This document shows positions 27,391 to 35,701 of a DNA stretch of 64,000 nt, in pieces. Positions within the stretch are counted from its first letter, which is position 1. Each line of letters opens with the position of its first letter. The stretch is taken from positions 1,612,001 through 1,676,000 of the forward strand of contig NZ_CP023315.3 in NCBI RefSeq assembly GCF_002310375.3. The letters are read 5' to 3'. This DNA comes from Caulobacter vibrioides. Lineage in GTDB: Bacteria; Pseudomonadota; Alphaproteobacteria; Caulobacterales; Caulobacteraceae. The notes under the pieces are model-generated. The model was given only the letters and a program-made list of their open reading frames with translations, was not told the DNA's origin and made no database searches. The position numbers were made by a program, and so were the translations under genes.

Positions 27391-28173
27391 ATGTCATCGC
27401 CCTTGCACAAGCTCTTTGATCTGACGGGCCGGGTGGCGATCGTGACCGGGGGCTCGCGTGGTCTTGGCCTGCAGATCGCCCGCGCGTTGGCGGAGTATGG
27501 CGCGGCGGTGGCGCTGGTCGCCCGCAAGCAGGGCGAACTTGACGCCGCCGTCGCGGCCTTGACCGCCGAGGGGCGCACCGCCGTCGGCCTTGTCGCCGAT
27601 CTCAGTCAGCCCGGCTCGGCGCAAGACCTCACCACGCGCGTACTCGAGCGGTTCGGCCGCATCGATATTCTGGTCAACAACGCCGGCGCCGCGTGGGGCG
27701 CACCGGCCGAGGACTATCCCCTGGAGGGCTGGAGCAAGGTCATGGACCTGAACGTGACCGGCCTCTTCCTGCTGACGCAGGCGGTCGCGCGGGAAGCTTT
27801 CCTGAAACAGGGGAAGGGCGCGGTCGTGAACGTCGCCTCGATCGAAGGCCTTCAGGGACACCATCACAGCCAGTTGGGCACCATCGCCTACAACACCGCC
27901 AAGGGCGCGGTGATCAACATGACCCGGGCGCTGGCGGCGGAGTGGGGCCCAAAGAACATCCGCGTGAATGCGGTTGCGCCGGGATACTTCCCCTCCAAGA
28001 TGACCATGACGACCCTTGGCCAGCACGGCGACGACATGCTGCGCCAGACGCCGCTGGGCAAGCTGGGCGGCGACACCGACTTGATGGGGCCAGCCTTGCT
28101 GTTGGCGTCCGACGCGGGCGGTCATATCACCGGTCAGATCATCATCGTCGACGGCGGCATGACGATCATCTGA
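27391..28173 (+). CDS. Short-chain dehydrogenase/reductase (SDR)
   Basis: NAD(P)-dependent oxidoreductase of the classical SDR family, 260 residues. The cofactor motif TGGSRGLG is at residues 19-26, NNAG is near residue 95, the catalytic serine lies in NVASIEGLQG and the YNTAK tetrad segment near residue 170. The alcohol or ketone substrate cannot be inferred; gluconate 5-dehydrogenase-like enzymes are close by general look. The start is ATG 27391 after GGAGA; the open frame upstream overlaps the lipoprotein gene and is not used. Confidence 0.9.
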   Translation: MSSPLHKLFDLTGRVAIVTGGSRGLGLQIARALAEYGAAVALVARKQGELDAAVAALTAEGRTAVGLVADLSQPGSAQDLTTRVLERFGRIDILVNNAGAAWGAPAEDYPLEGWSKVMDLNVTGLFLLTQAVAREAFLKQGKGAVVNVASIEGLQGHHHSQLGTIAYNTAKGAVINMTRALAAEWGPKNIRVNAVAPGYFPSKMTMTTLGQHGDDMLRQTPLGKLGGDTDLMGPALLLASDAGGHITGQIIIVDGGMTII

Positions 28174-28360
28174 CCCGGGATAGGTCCACGTCGTCCAGCG
28201 CACCGCCAGCGGCCTGCGCGGGAAGGAGGCGTGGACGCCCAGGCGCCGGGCGCGTCTGAGGGCTGTAATCAACCGTTCATCCAGCAGACAGCCTCGGTTC
28301 ACGGCGCTTCTCTAGCTCTTGTCCTGTGGGCGCATGCCCGATCCCGAAGGACAGGAATTC

Positions 28361-29041
28361 ATGAGTAAACAAGGGACATTCGTCGCGGTCGCTACGTCGA
28401 TCTTGGCCATGGCCGCCGCCGGAAGCGTGAGCGCGGCCGAGAGCGGCAAGTTCCAGATCAAGGCTCTGGCGACGCGGGTCGCCGTCGACGGCGCGATCAC
28501 CAAGGTGAACGTCGACCAACTGCGCTTGCCGGCGGGTTCTGACACCCGGGCCAAGGACGCGTGGGTCCCGACCGTGGCGGCGGAATACTTCTTTTCCCCG
28601 CGCGTTTCGGTCGAGACGATCTGCTGTGTCACGCAACACGATGTTCGAGGCGCGGGGCCTCTGAATGGCGCAGCGCTTGTCGACAACGCCGAGGTCATCC
28701 CGGCGACGGTGACGTTGAAGTATCACATGCCGCTGTCGGGCGGCGTGAAGCCCTACGTCGGAGCAGGCCCGGCCTATTTCATGGTGTTTGGTGAAAGCGT
28801 CGGCGCCAGCGTCCGCGCACTGGGGGCGACCAAGGTTGGCCTTTCCAGCGAGCTGGGTGTGGCGTTGCAGGCGGGCGTCGATATTCCGCTGCCCGGCAAG
28901 GCGGTCGGCCTCAGCGTCGACGTGAAGCGGTACTTCGTCGACACCACGGCGCAGTTCCGCGCCGGCGATCGCGTGGTGCTGGAGACCAAGCACAAGCTCG
29001 ATCCGTGGGTGGCGAGCGCGGGTGTGACATGGCGCTTCTAA
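28361..29041 (+). CDS. OmpW family outer membrane protein
   Basis: A 226-residue protein with a Sec signal peptide (about residues 1-25, ending VSA) and an eight-stranded beta-barrel pattern typical of OmpW: alternating hydrophobic strands, VPTVAAEYFFSPRVSVETI, GGVKPYVGAGPAYFMVF and a terminal aromatic residue in GVTWRF. OmpW-type porins carry small hydrophobic compounds. A CC pair and other Cys in VETICCVTQHD are unusual for this family. The start is ATG 28361 with AGGA upstream, and the 3' end overlaps the next gene by 13 bases. Confidence 0.88.
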   Translation: MSKQGTFVAVATSILAMAAAGSVSAAESGKFQIKALATRVAVDGAITKVNVDQLRLPAGSDTRAKDAWVPTVAAEYFFSPRVSVETICCVTQHDVRGAGPLNGAALVDNAEVIPATVTLKYHMPLSGGVKPYVGAGPAYFMVFGESVGASVRALGATKVGLSSELGVALQAGVDIPLPGKAVGLSVDVKRYFVDTTAQFRAGDRVVLETKHKLDPWVASAGVTWRF

Positions 29042-29730
29042 TCCAAGGACGCGGCGGTCGCGCCGCCCTTGGCCTGACGCTGGCGGGCCTCGCGCTCGCC
29101 AGCGCAGGAACTGCGCGTGCGGCCGATGAGGACGGTCAGTTGTGGTCGATCGTCAATGCGTCGCGAACGCTCGGCGACAAGACGGTCCTGTCGCTGGACA
29201 CCCAGGCGCGCTTCACCAACGACGCCAGCCGCCTGGGCCAGGCGATCATCCGTCCATCGGTCGGTTGGCGGCTGGACAGCGCCACGACCGCCTCGCTCGG
29301 CTATGCGTATGTTCGATCCACGCCCGAAGGACGTCCGACGACCCACGAGCATCGTGGATGGCAGCAACTGTCCTTCCGCGTCGCAGGCGACGGGAAAGGG
29401 GCGACGCTCACGGGCCGGACGCGACTGGAGCAGCGCTGGGTGGAAGGACGGGATGGCGCGGGTTGGCGAATTCGCCAGCAAGTCCGCCTGACGGCGCCGC
29501 TCAAGGACGGCGTTCGTGGCGTGGCCTGGACCGAAGCTTTCGTCGGGCTCAACCAGACGGGCTGGGGGCAGCGCGACGGCCTGCACCTTTGGCGGAGCTT
29601 CGCCGGTGTCTCCGTGCCGATCTCCAAGACCGTGACGCTGGAGCCAGGATACCTGCACCAGCGCGCCTATCGAACGGGTCCTGACGCTGTGACGCACGCT
29701 GCGGCCGTCTGGATCAACCTGCAATTCTAA
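29029..29730 (+). CDS. DUF2490 family outer membrane protein
   Basis: A 233-residue exported protein with a signal peptide of about 34 residues ending in GTARAADE. The mature part begins QLWSIVNASRTLGDKTVLSL, and contains RPSVGWRLDSATTASLGYAY and FAGVSVPISKTVTLEPGYLH, the DUF2490 pattern of a small outer-membrane barrel, ending in Phe (WINLQF). Its function is unknown. The start lies within the OmpW gene in another frame (13-base overlap), which suggests that the two barrels are produced together. Confidence 0.8.
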   Translation: MALLIQGRGGRAALGLTLAGLALASAGTARAADEDGQLWSIVNASRTLGDKTVLSLDTQARFTNDASRLGQAIIRPSVGWRLDSATTASLGYAYVRSTPEGRPTTHEHRGWQQLSFRVAGDGKGATLTGRTRLEQRWVEGRDGAGWRIRQQVRLTAPLKDGVRGVAWTEAFVGLNQTGWGQRDGLHLWRSFAGVSVPISKTVTLEPGYLHQRAYRTGPDAVTHAAAVWINLQF

Positions 29731-29747
29731 CTGAAAGCACTTCTCAC

Positions 29748-30368
29748 ATGATCGCGCCCAAACTCTCGATTGGCTCGGCGGGCCTGGCTCTGCTGCTGGC
29801 CGCCGGCGCCGCCCACGCCGGTGTGGGCGACAAGCCCGTCGCCGCCTCCCTGGTGAAGATGACGCCCGACCAGATCGCTCAGCGCATCGACGTCCGCGAT
29901 GATCCGCTGGAGGACTACGTGCTGTTCAGCACCAAGCCGGTTCACCGCAAGGGCGGGGTCACGAACGGCGTGGCGGTCAACGACGGCTTCATCAAGGCTA
30001 CGAAGTCGCGAGGCGGCGAGGGCGTGACCTGGCGCGTCAGCTACGACTTCACCTACTTCGGCGCCCGTCGCGACGTGACCACGGTGCACGTCCGGACGAG
30101 CGATGGCCTGTTGAAAATCAGCCCGTCGGCGGTGCGTCGCTGGACGGAGGAGTGCGTGGACTCGGCCATCACCTGCAGCCAGCATATGACGGTTGAGTTC
30201 GAGGCTCCGGAGCGGGTCATCCGCGATATCGCCGCCGCGTACCGGCCTGGCGATCGGACGCCGTGGAGGCTCCGCTTCAAGGACGATCAAGGCGATGGCG
30301 TGACGGTGGGTCTGGCCCCGGTCGAGGTCGCCGGCTTGGTCGGCGCCGTTGACAGCTGGAAGCCGTAG
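29748..30368 (+). CDS. Exported protein of unknown function
   Basis: I do not recognise this family. The 206-residue product has a clear Sec signal peptide (about residues 1-24, ending AHA). The mature part is mixed, with several short charged beta-like stretches such as VTWRVSYDFTYFGARRDVTT and a pair of cysteines (EECVDSAITC) that could form a disulfide in the periplasm. It lies 17 bases after the DUF2490 gene and is followed by a terminator, so it is probably the last gene of the OmpW-DUF2490 operon. Confidence 0.7.
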   Translation: MIAPKLSIGSAGLALLLAAGAAHAGVGDKPVAASLVKMTPDQIAQRIDVRDDPLEDYVLFSTKPVHRKGGVTNGVAVNDGFIKATKSRGGEGVTWRVSYDFTYFGARRDVTTVHVRTSDGLLKISPSAVRRWTEECVDSAITCSQHMTVEFEAPERVIRDIAAAYRPGDRTPWRLRFKDDQGDGVTVGLAPVEVAGLVGAVDSWKP

Positions 30369-30403
30369 CAAGACGTATCGGGCCACCGTCAGAGGTGAGC
30401 TTC

Positions 30404-30438
30404 AGGCCGCGCCGCCACGGGCTGCGCGGCCTTTCTCG
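30404..30438 (+). terminator. Intrinsic terminator after the OmpW operon
   Basis: AGGCCGCGC at 30404-30412 pairs perfectly with GCGCGGCCT at 30424-30432 across an 11-base loop, followed by TTCTCGTT. The T-run is interrupted, so the terminator is moderate. Confidence 0.7.
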
Positions 30439-30561
30439 TTAGGGGCTCAAGGTGACGAAGGCCCTGTAATCCGCCGTTCATCCTCGCGACAGTTGAGGTT
30501 CACTGGAGGGATCTAGACCTGATCACACGGCGCTCGGCGCCAATCAGATCAGGAGAATGAC

Positions 30562-31125
30562 ATGACCCCCCGCTCTCTCATCGCCGCTGGTGCGCTCTTT
30601 GCGGCGGTTGCGACCGCTCCGGCCGCCTGGGCGAGCAACACCTATTCTGGCGCTCTGACCGAGGCCGAAGTGCTGGCGGCTCAGAAGGCCTGGGGTGAGG
30701 CGCTGGTGGCCATCGCCCGCGAGCATGAGGTCGGCGGCCAAGCCAAGGCCAAGGCGCTGGCCAGCACCGTTCTGGACAAGGCCTACGGCTACAACCTGGG
30801 TCCGGTGCTGTTCAAGCCGACGCTGACCATGGCGCCGCAGACCTTCCGCACCACCAAGGACGGTGCGCTGGCCTATTTCGTCGGCGGTGATCCGAACTAT
30901 CCCAATGACAAGGGCTTCGCCCTGCAGGGCTGGCGTTCGGTCGAGATCAAGAACGCCGCCGTCCAGATCCACGGCGATGTCGCCACCACGACCGGCAACG
31001 TCATGATCACCGACAAGAACGGCAAGGTGACGACGGTCGACAAGACCTGGGCCTTCAAGAAGACCGACGACGGCGCGATCCGCATCGTCGTTCACCACTC
31101 CTCGCTGCCCTACGCGGCGAAGTAA
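30562..31125 (+). CDS. Exported NTF2-like protein
   Basis: A 187-residue periplasmic protein with signal peptide (residues 1-24, ending AAWA). The mature part begins with helices EAEVLAAQKAWGEALVAIAREH and ends with a curved-sheet segment (VMITDKNGKVTTVDKTWAFKK), a layout like SnoaL/DUF4440 NTF2-like proteins. Some relatives are labelled phosphoribosyl-AMP cyclohydrolase in databases, which I regard as wrong here because no such active-site motif is visible. AGGAG lies six bases before the ATG, and the gene stands alone between two terminators. Confidence 0.75.
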   Translation: MTPRSLIAAGALFAAVATAPAAWASNTYSGALTEAEVLAAQKAWGEALVAIAREHEVGGQAKAKALASTVLDKAYGYNLGPVLFKPTLTMAPQTFRTTKDGALAYFVGGDPNYPNDKGFALQGWRSVEIKNAAVQIHGDVATTTGNVMITDKNGKVTTVDKTWAFKKTDDGAIRIVVHHSSLPYAAK

Positions 31126-31158
31126 TCCCCACGCCCCTTCTCGCAACCCACTGACTTC

Positions 31159-31191
31159 GCCCGCGCGGATCCTCCCCCGCGCGGGCTTTTC
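31159..31191 (+). terminator. Intrinsic terminator
   Basis: GCCCGCGCGG at 31159-31168 is perfectly complementary to CCGCGCGGGC at 31177-31186 with an eight-base loop, and TTTTCC follows. It ends the transcript of the exported NTF2-like protein. Confidence 0.85.
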
Positions 31192-31204
31192 CGTGGGCGA
31201 CGCC

Positions 31205-31308
31205 AGAGCGTTCTCCGATCAGTGTGAAGCGGTGATTGGATTGAAGAACGCTCTAAGCTTTTGAAATAGCTATCTTTTTATCCGATCTGACGGATTCAAT
31301 CAGATCGG
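31205..31308. repeat. Composite intergenic inverted repeat
   Basis: AGAGCGTTCT at 31205-31214 is inverted as AGAACGCTCT at 31245-31254, with a 30-base centre. Directly after it, CCGATCTGA at 31282-31290 pairs with TCAGATCGG at 31300-31308. The AGAGCGTT element looks like a dispersed Caulobacter-type intergenic repeat. The second stem lies just beyond the 3' end of the response regulator gene on the minus strand and might help to end that transcript. Confidence 0.6.
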
Positions 31309-31316
31309 AAAGGGCT

Positions 31317-32045
31317 CTAGGCGCCCAAGGGGACTTTCGCCGGATCAGGCTCGAGCCGATATCCAAGTCCCCTGACCGTGGTGAGGAACGACGGTGCGTT
31401 CGGGGGATCGATCTTGGCGCGCAACCTGCGAACATAGACATCGACCACATTCGTCAGGGGATCCTCGTCCACGCCCCATACATTCGAGAGGATGCGCTCG
31501 CGGCTCAGGACGCGGCCCGGCGAGGAAAGAAACAGCTCCAGAAGCGCAAGCTCCCGCGCGGTCAGAACCACCTCTTCGCCGTCACGGGACACCCGCATGG
31601 TCGTCCTGTCCAGCTCGACGCCGCCGGCCTTGAGCTTGCGATTGGCGGGCGCGCGTTGGTCACGCGATCGGCGAAGCAGGGCTTCGATGCGGGCGAGGAG
31701 TTCCTCGAACGAGAACGGCTTGACCAGATAGTCGTCGGCGCCCGTCCTCAGTCCCGTCACGCGGTCGTCCACGGCGCCCAGCGCAGTCAGCATCAGCACG
31801 GGCGTCAGGACGCCCGACGCCCTAAGGGTCTGGCAGACCTCCATACCGGTCATCTTCGGCAGCATCAGGTCCAGCAGGATGACCCCGCGCTGATCCAGCT
31901 CCCGCAGCATCGCGTCCAGGTCGCGGGCCGCCTCCAGGCCGCTGATCCCGTCGCGCGCGACGCGGACCTTGTAGCCCTCCGCCTTCAGTCCACGTTCGAG
32001 GAAGTCCGCGACGCGCGTATCGTCCTCCACCACGAGGATGTGCAT
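31317..32045 (-). CDS. OmpR-family response regulator
   Basis: A DNA-binding response regulator of 242 residues. The receiver domain has the acidic pocket VEDD and phosphorylation site Asp59 in LLDLMLPKMTG, with a conserved Lys in LVKPFSFEELLARIEAL. The C-terminal winged helix (about residues 140-235) contains LTARELALLELFLSSPGRVLSR and VVDVYVRRLRAKID, as in OmpR/PhoB proteins. It directly abuts the stop of the sensor kinase gene upstream, with no gap, so the two form one system. Relative to PhoB there is a small insertion before the phosphorylation site. Confidence 0.93.
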   Translation of the reverse strand: MHILVVEDDTRVADFLERGLKAEGYKVRVARDGISGLEAARDLDAMLRELDQRGVILLDLMLPKMTGMEVCQTLRASGVLTPVLMLTALGAVDDRVTGLRTGADDYLVKPFSFEELLARIEALLRRSRDQRAPANRKLKAGGVELDRTTMRVSRDGEEVVLTARELALLELFLSSPGRVLSRERILSNVWGVDEDPLTNVVDVYVRRLRAKIDPPNAPSFLTTVRGLGYRLEPDPAKVPLGA

Positions 32046-33677
32046 CTAGTTGGCTCCTTCGAGGTACGCGTTGGCCGCGCAGGGCAGGGTCAAGATCGCG
32101 CTGACGCCCTGGCCCGGCTCGCTGCGCAGGGTGAGGGCGCCGCCCTGGCGCTCCGCCAGCGCCTTGGCGATGGGGAGCCCAAGGCCTGTCCCGTCCGCCC
32201 GATGGGCTCGGGCCGCCGCCGAGCGGAAGCCGCGTTCGAACACCCGCGCCAAGTCGACCTCGGTAATCCCGATGCCCCGATCGCTGATCTCCAGGCGCCA
32301 GGTCCCCGGGGCGTCCGCCGGCGCGCCGGCGACGATGTCGACGGTGCCGCCAGGCTGAGAGTAACGGATCGCGTTGTCCAGCAGCAGCGCCATGACCTGT
32401 TGCAGCCGTTGTCCATCCGCTGCGACCCGCACCACGCCGTCGTCTATGTCGACCCGCAGTTCGACTTCGCGGACGTGCGCGACGGGCGAGAGCGTAGCGA
32501 TGGCTTCTTCCAGCGCCTGTCGTGGGTCCATGTCCGTCAGATTGAGATGCAGCAGCTCGGCGTCGCTGCGGGCCATCATCAGCAGATCCTCGATCAGCGC
32601 GCCCATCTGTCGGGACGCTTGCGTGATGCGTTGGAGGGCCTCGCGATAGTCCTCCATTGACTTGCTGCCGCGCAGCGCGACCTCGGCTTCGCCCCGAATG
32701 GCGGTCATAGGGGTGCGGAGTTCGTGGCTGATGTCACCCAGCAGCTGTCGTCGTCGCGCCTCGACCTGGCGCAGTTCGGCCAGAGCCGCTTCCAGTTCCT
32801 CGGTTCGCGTGGCGACCTGAATCTCGAGACCCGCCCGCAGCTCGGCCTCCTGTTCGCGTCGCGCCGAAAGTTCCGCGGCCATGTGGTTCATGCTGGCCCC
32901 CAGGTGCGCAAACTCCAGGAACCCACGCTCGGGCATGCGGTGGTCCAGGCGTCCCTGCTCGAACGCCTTGGCGCCGTCGGACATCGCCGCCAGCGGGCGG
33001 CGCAGGGCCCGGATGAAATAGATGGCGAGGCTGATCGCAATCAGGCTGAGTGTACCTGCGGCGGACCAGCTCAGAAGCTTCACCCGCTCAAGATAGAGAT
33101 CGGCCGTTTCTCGTGTTCGCTTGAGAATCTCGGCTTCGGTGCGGATGCGCTCATTGAGGATCTCGCGCAGATCCCGGCCAGCGCCCTTGTCGAAAACAGT
33201 CTCAATCTCGGCCCAAGCCGCCAAGGCGTCCTGGGTTGGGCCACGCCGATTGATCTCGGCGATCCGCTCCTGCAGCGAGACGACGCTTTGCGAGAGCAGC
33301 TTCAGCGCATCGTTGCGCTCTGACCCCTCCCGCGACTCGATGCCCATCGCCCGATCCATCTGCTCGGCGCGAGCGCTCAGATCCTGAAGGCGGACGATGG
33401 CGTCCGCCATGCGCAGCCGGAGCATCTCGCCGTCGCCAGGGGTGTGAGGCGCGCCGATCAGAGCGCGCAGGGACCAGGCGCGTAGACGCTGCTTGGTCGC
33501 CGAGAGCTCCCAGAACGCGCTTTGCAGGTCGCCGGCGACCCGCCCGCGCATCACCTGGTGTTCCGCCCGGTCGGCGATCCAGGCCGCCAAACCGCCCTGC
33601 GCCAGCGCGAGCGACGCCATCAAGGCGAAGGCCACCGTCAGACGGGTGGAGAACAATGGCTTCACCCGGGTCTCCAT
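32046..33677 (-). CDS. Sensor histidine kinase with four-helix periplasmic sensor
   Basis: A 543-residue membrane kinase. TM1 is at about 11-36 and TM2 at about 202-223, enclosing a mostly helical periplasmic domain of some 165 residues. A HAMP domain (RRPLAAMSDGAKAFEQG) follows, then a coiled-coil linker, the phosphorylated His318 in LLGDISHELRTP and an HATPase domain with DNAIRYS (N box) and GTGLGLPIAKAL (G2). The ATG at 33677 is used; GTG at 33665 has a better GGAG sequence and is a real alternative. The longer open frame upstream overlaps the regA-like gene. The signal is not known. Confidence 0.9.
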   Translation of the reverse strand: METRVKPLFSTRLTVAFALMASLALAQGGLAAWIADRAEHQVMRGRVAGDLQSAFWELSATKQRLRAWSLRALIGAPHTPGDGEMLRLRMADAIVRLQDLSARAEQMDRAMGIESREGSERNDALKLLSQSVVSLQERIAEINRRGPTQDALAAWAEIETVFDKGAGRDLREILNERIRTEAEILKRTRETADLYLERVKLLSWSAAGTLSLIAISLAIYFIRALRRPLAAMSDGAKAFEQGRLDHRMPERGFLEFAHLGASMNHMAAELSARREQEAELRAGLEIQVATRTEELEAALAELRQVEARRRQLLGDISHELRTPMTAIRGEAEVALRGSKSMEDYREALQRITQASRQMGALIEDLLMMARSDAELLHLNLTDMDPRQALEEAIATLSPVAHVREVELRVDIDDGVVRVAADGQRLQQVMALLLDNAIRYSQPGGTVDIVAGAPADAPGTWRLEISDRGIGITEVDLARVFERGFRSAAARAHRADGTGLGLPIAKALAERQGGALTLRSEPGQGVSAILTLPCAANAYLEGAN

Positions 33678-33828
33678 GGATTGCGGCGCCACTATCAGAG
33701 ATATGGCGCCAGCTTGGCTTTCGCCACAGGCCGGGCGGCGCGTTTGCGACAATTGTGTTTCCACTGGCGAGCGTCTTCGTGAATGGTCTTGGCTCCAGGA
33801 CCGATCGGAGCGCCGCGCGCGGTCGTCG

Positions 33829-34359
33829 TCAGGCGATGCGGCGCTTTTCGAGCTTTCGGGCCAGGGTTCGGCGATGCATGCCCAGGCGCCGTGCGGCCTC
33901 AGAAATGTTGAAGTCGGTCTCGACCAGGGTCTGGTGGATCCGCTCCCATTCCAGGTTCTTGATGGACGTCGCGCGACCGTCGATCGTCGCGCCCGCATCA
34001 CCCTCCCGCTTCTGGAAGGCGGCCTCGATATCGTCGGTGTTGGAGGGCTTGGCTAGGTAGTGGCAGGCGCCCAGCTTGATGGCCTCGACCGCAGTGGCGA
34101 TGCTGGCGAAGCCCGTGAGCACGACGATCAGCATGCTCGGATCATGCGCGGCCAGGGCGCGGACGCAGGCCAGGCCTGACTCGCCGGCCAGTTTCAGATC
34201 CACCACGGCGTATCGCGGCGCGAACGTTTCCAGGGCGGCGAGGGCTTCTTCCAGGCCGCGGACATGGGCGACCGCGTAGTCGCGTCGCTCGAAGGACCGC
34301 TTGAGCGTGGCGGCGAACTTGTCGTCGTCCTCGATCAGCATCAGGCGCCGTTCAGCCAT
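33829..34359 (-). CDS. regA: RegA/PrrA/ActR-like response regulator
   Basis: A 176-residue regulator with receiver (acidic residues DDD at 11-13, Asp54 in AVVDLKLAGESG) and a C-terminal Fis-type helix-turn-helix reading ISEAARRLGMHRRTLARKL, which is nearly identical in pattern to the RegA/PrrA/ActR group. In other alphaproteobacteria these regulators switch respiratory, photosynthetic and carbon or nitrogen fixation genes according to redox state. It overlaps by eight bases the gene of a RegB-like kinase and is the last gene of an operon that begins with a terminal oxidase. The symbol is given by similarity. Confidence 0.88.
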   Translation of the reverse strand: MAERRLMLIEDDDKFAATLKRSFERRDYAVAHVRGLEEALAALETFAPRYAVVDLKLAGESGLACVRALAAHDPSMLIVVLTGFASIATAVEAIKLGACHYLAKPSNTDDIEAAFQKREGDAGATIDGRATSIKNLEWERIHQTLVETDFNISEAARRLGMHRRTLARKLEKRRIA

Positions 34360-35701
34360 TTCGCGTGATCTCCAGCGCCGACAGCGGAAACCGCATCGTT
34401 ACGCGCGCGCCGCCCTCGGGCGGATTTGAGGCCGCGACCGCGCCGCCCAGCTTGCGCAGCACGTTCACGACGAGGAAGAGGCCAAGGCCTCCTCCAACCC
34501 GGCCCTTGGTCGAGTTGTAGGGCTTTCCGAAGTCCTCCAGCGCGCTGGGGGTGAAGCCAGGGCCGTCGTCCTCGACCTCGATCCGCACCCAGCCGTCGCG
34601 GACGGCGGCGCGAAGGCGTACGACGCTGGTGGTCGCCTCCAGCGCATTGTCGAGCACGTTGTGGACGCCCTGCTTGAGGGTCGACTCCGCGACGATCGGC
34701 GTCGCGTCCAACAGGTCGGTCTCGTAGACGAGAATCCGATCGTCGCGGGTGGCGCGCCACTCGCCGATCACCTCGTCCATGAAGGCGCGCAGGGTGCTGG
34801 CGCGCACCTCGCCGCCGCGCGCTTCGCCTGCCGATTGCAGCACGCCGGTCACGATCGCCTTACAGCGCCGGACCTCGCCGCGCATATCCTCGAGCTCTTG
34901 GGCGAGTTCGGGATTGGCCTTGAACAGCGGCATGCGTCGCCAGTCGCCGAGGATGACGTCAAGCGTCGCCAAGGGCGTCCCCAGCTCGTGCGCCGCGCCG
35001 GAGGCCAGGAGGCCCATGCGGACAATATGGGTCTCCTCGGCCGCGCGTTGGCGCATCTGCGCCAGGCGCGCGTCGTGGCGGCGAAGGTTGGCGTTGATCC
35101 GTCCCACGAAGGTGACCAGCAGCAGCGCGTCCAGGACCACGCCGATCAGCATCCCCAGGATGAAAAGCTCGAAGAACGCCTGGTCGCTCAGGCCCGTGGC
35201 GATGATCGGACGGTTGAAGCCGACCAGCGCCAAGAAGCAGGAGCTGATCAGGGCGACGATCGCCCAGGTGGCCCAGGCTTCTAGCAGTACGGCCCCAAGG
35301 ATCACGTGCAGCAGATAGAGGGTCGTGAACGGGTTCGAGGCCCCGCCGCTGAAATAGAGCTGGATGGTCAGGGCCAGCGCGTCGAACGCCAGCGCGGCGA
35401 ACAGCTCGTAACGGCCCAGCGGCTCGATCCGCTTGAGCCGCAACAGGCTGAAGAGATTCAGCAGGATCAGCGCCAGCAGCACCAGCATCATGGCCGGCAG
35501 CGGCAGCTTGAACCCGAGGCTGAAATGCACAACCAGGATCGTCACGACCTGACCGAACACGGCGATCCAGCGCAGGTGGATCAGCTGCAGCATGTTCTGC
35601 CGCGCGATCGCGTCGGCGGGTCCGTTGGCGTTCTCGGCGGCGCGCGCGCCCGAGAGCCAGCCGGACACACCGGAGATCACCATGCTGGCTGTGGGCGTCA
35701 T
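34352..35701 (-). CDS. regB: RegB/PrrB/ActS-like redox sensor kinase
   Basis: A 449-residue kinase with six hydrophobic segments in the first 200 residues. The periplasm-side heptapeptide GGASNPF (119-125) matches the ubiquinone-sensing GGXXNPF motif of RegB. The H box is SGAAHELGTPLATL with His238, and Cys280 in EVRRCKAIV is at the place of the redox-active cysteine of RegB (Cys265 in Rhodobacter, from memory). The ATPase domain has DNALEATT and GGLGLFLVVNVL. The start overlaps the SURF1 gene stop (ATGA); Met7 is an alternative start. The match of motif, quinone site and oxidase context makes a redox role likely. Confidence 0.9.
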   Translation of the reverse strand: MTPTASMVISGVSGWLSGARAAENANGPADAIARQNMLQLIHLRWIAVFGQVVTILVVHFSLGFKLPLPAMMLVLLALILLNLFSLLRLKRIEPLGRYELFAALAFDALALTIQLYFSGGASNPFTTLYLLHVILGAVLLEAWATWAIVALISSCFLALVGFNRPIIATGLSDQAFFELFILGMLIGVVLDALLLVTFVGRINANLRRHDARLAQMRQRAAEETHIVRMGLLASGAAHELGTPLATLDVILGDWRRMPLFKANPELAQELEDMRGEVRRCKAIVTGVLQSAGEARGGEVRASTLRAFMDEVIGEWRATRDDRILVYETDLLDATPIVAESTLKQGVHNVLDNALEATTSVVRLRAAVRDGWVRIEVEDDGPGFTPSALEDFGKPYNSTKGRVGGGLGLFLVVNVLRKLGGAVAASNPPEGGARVTMRFPLSALEITRNG

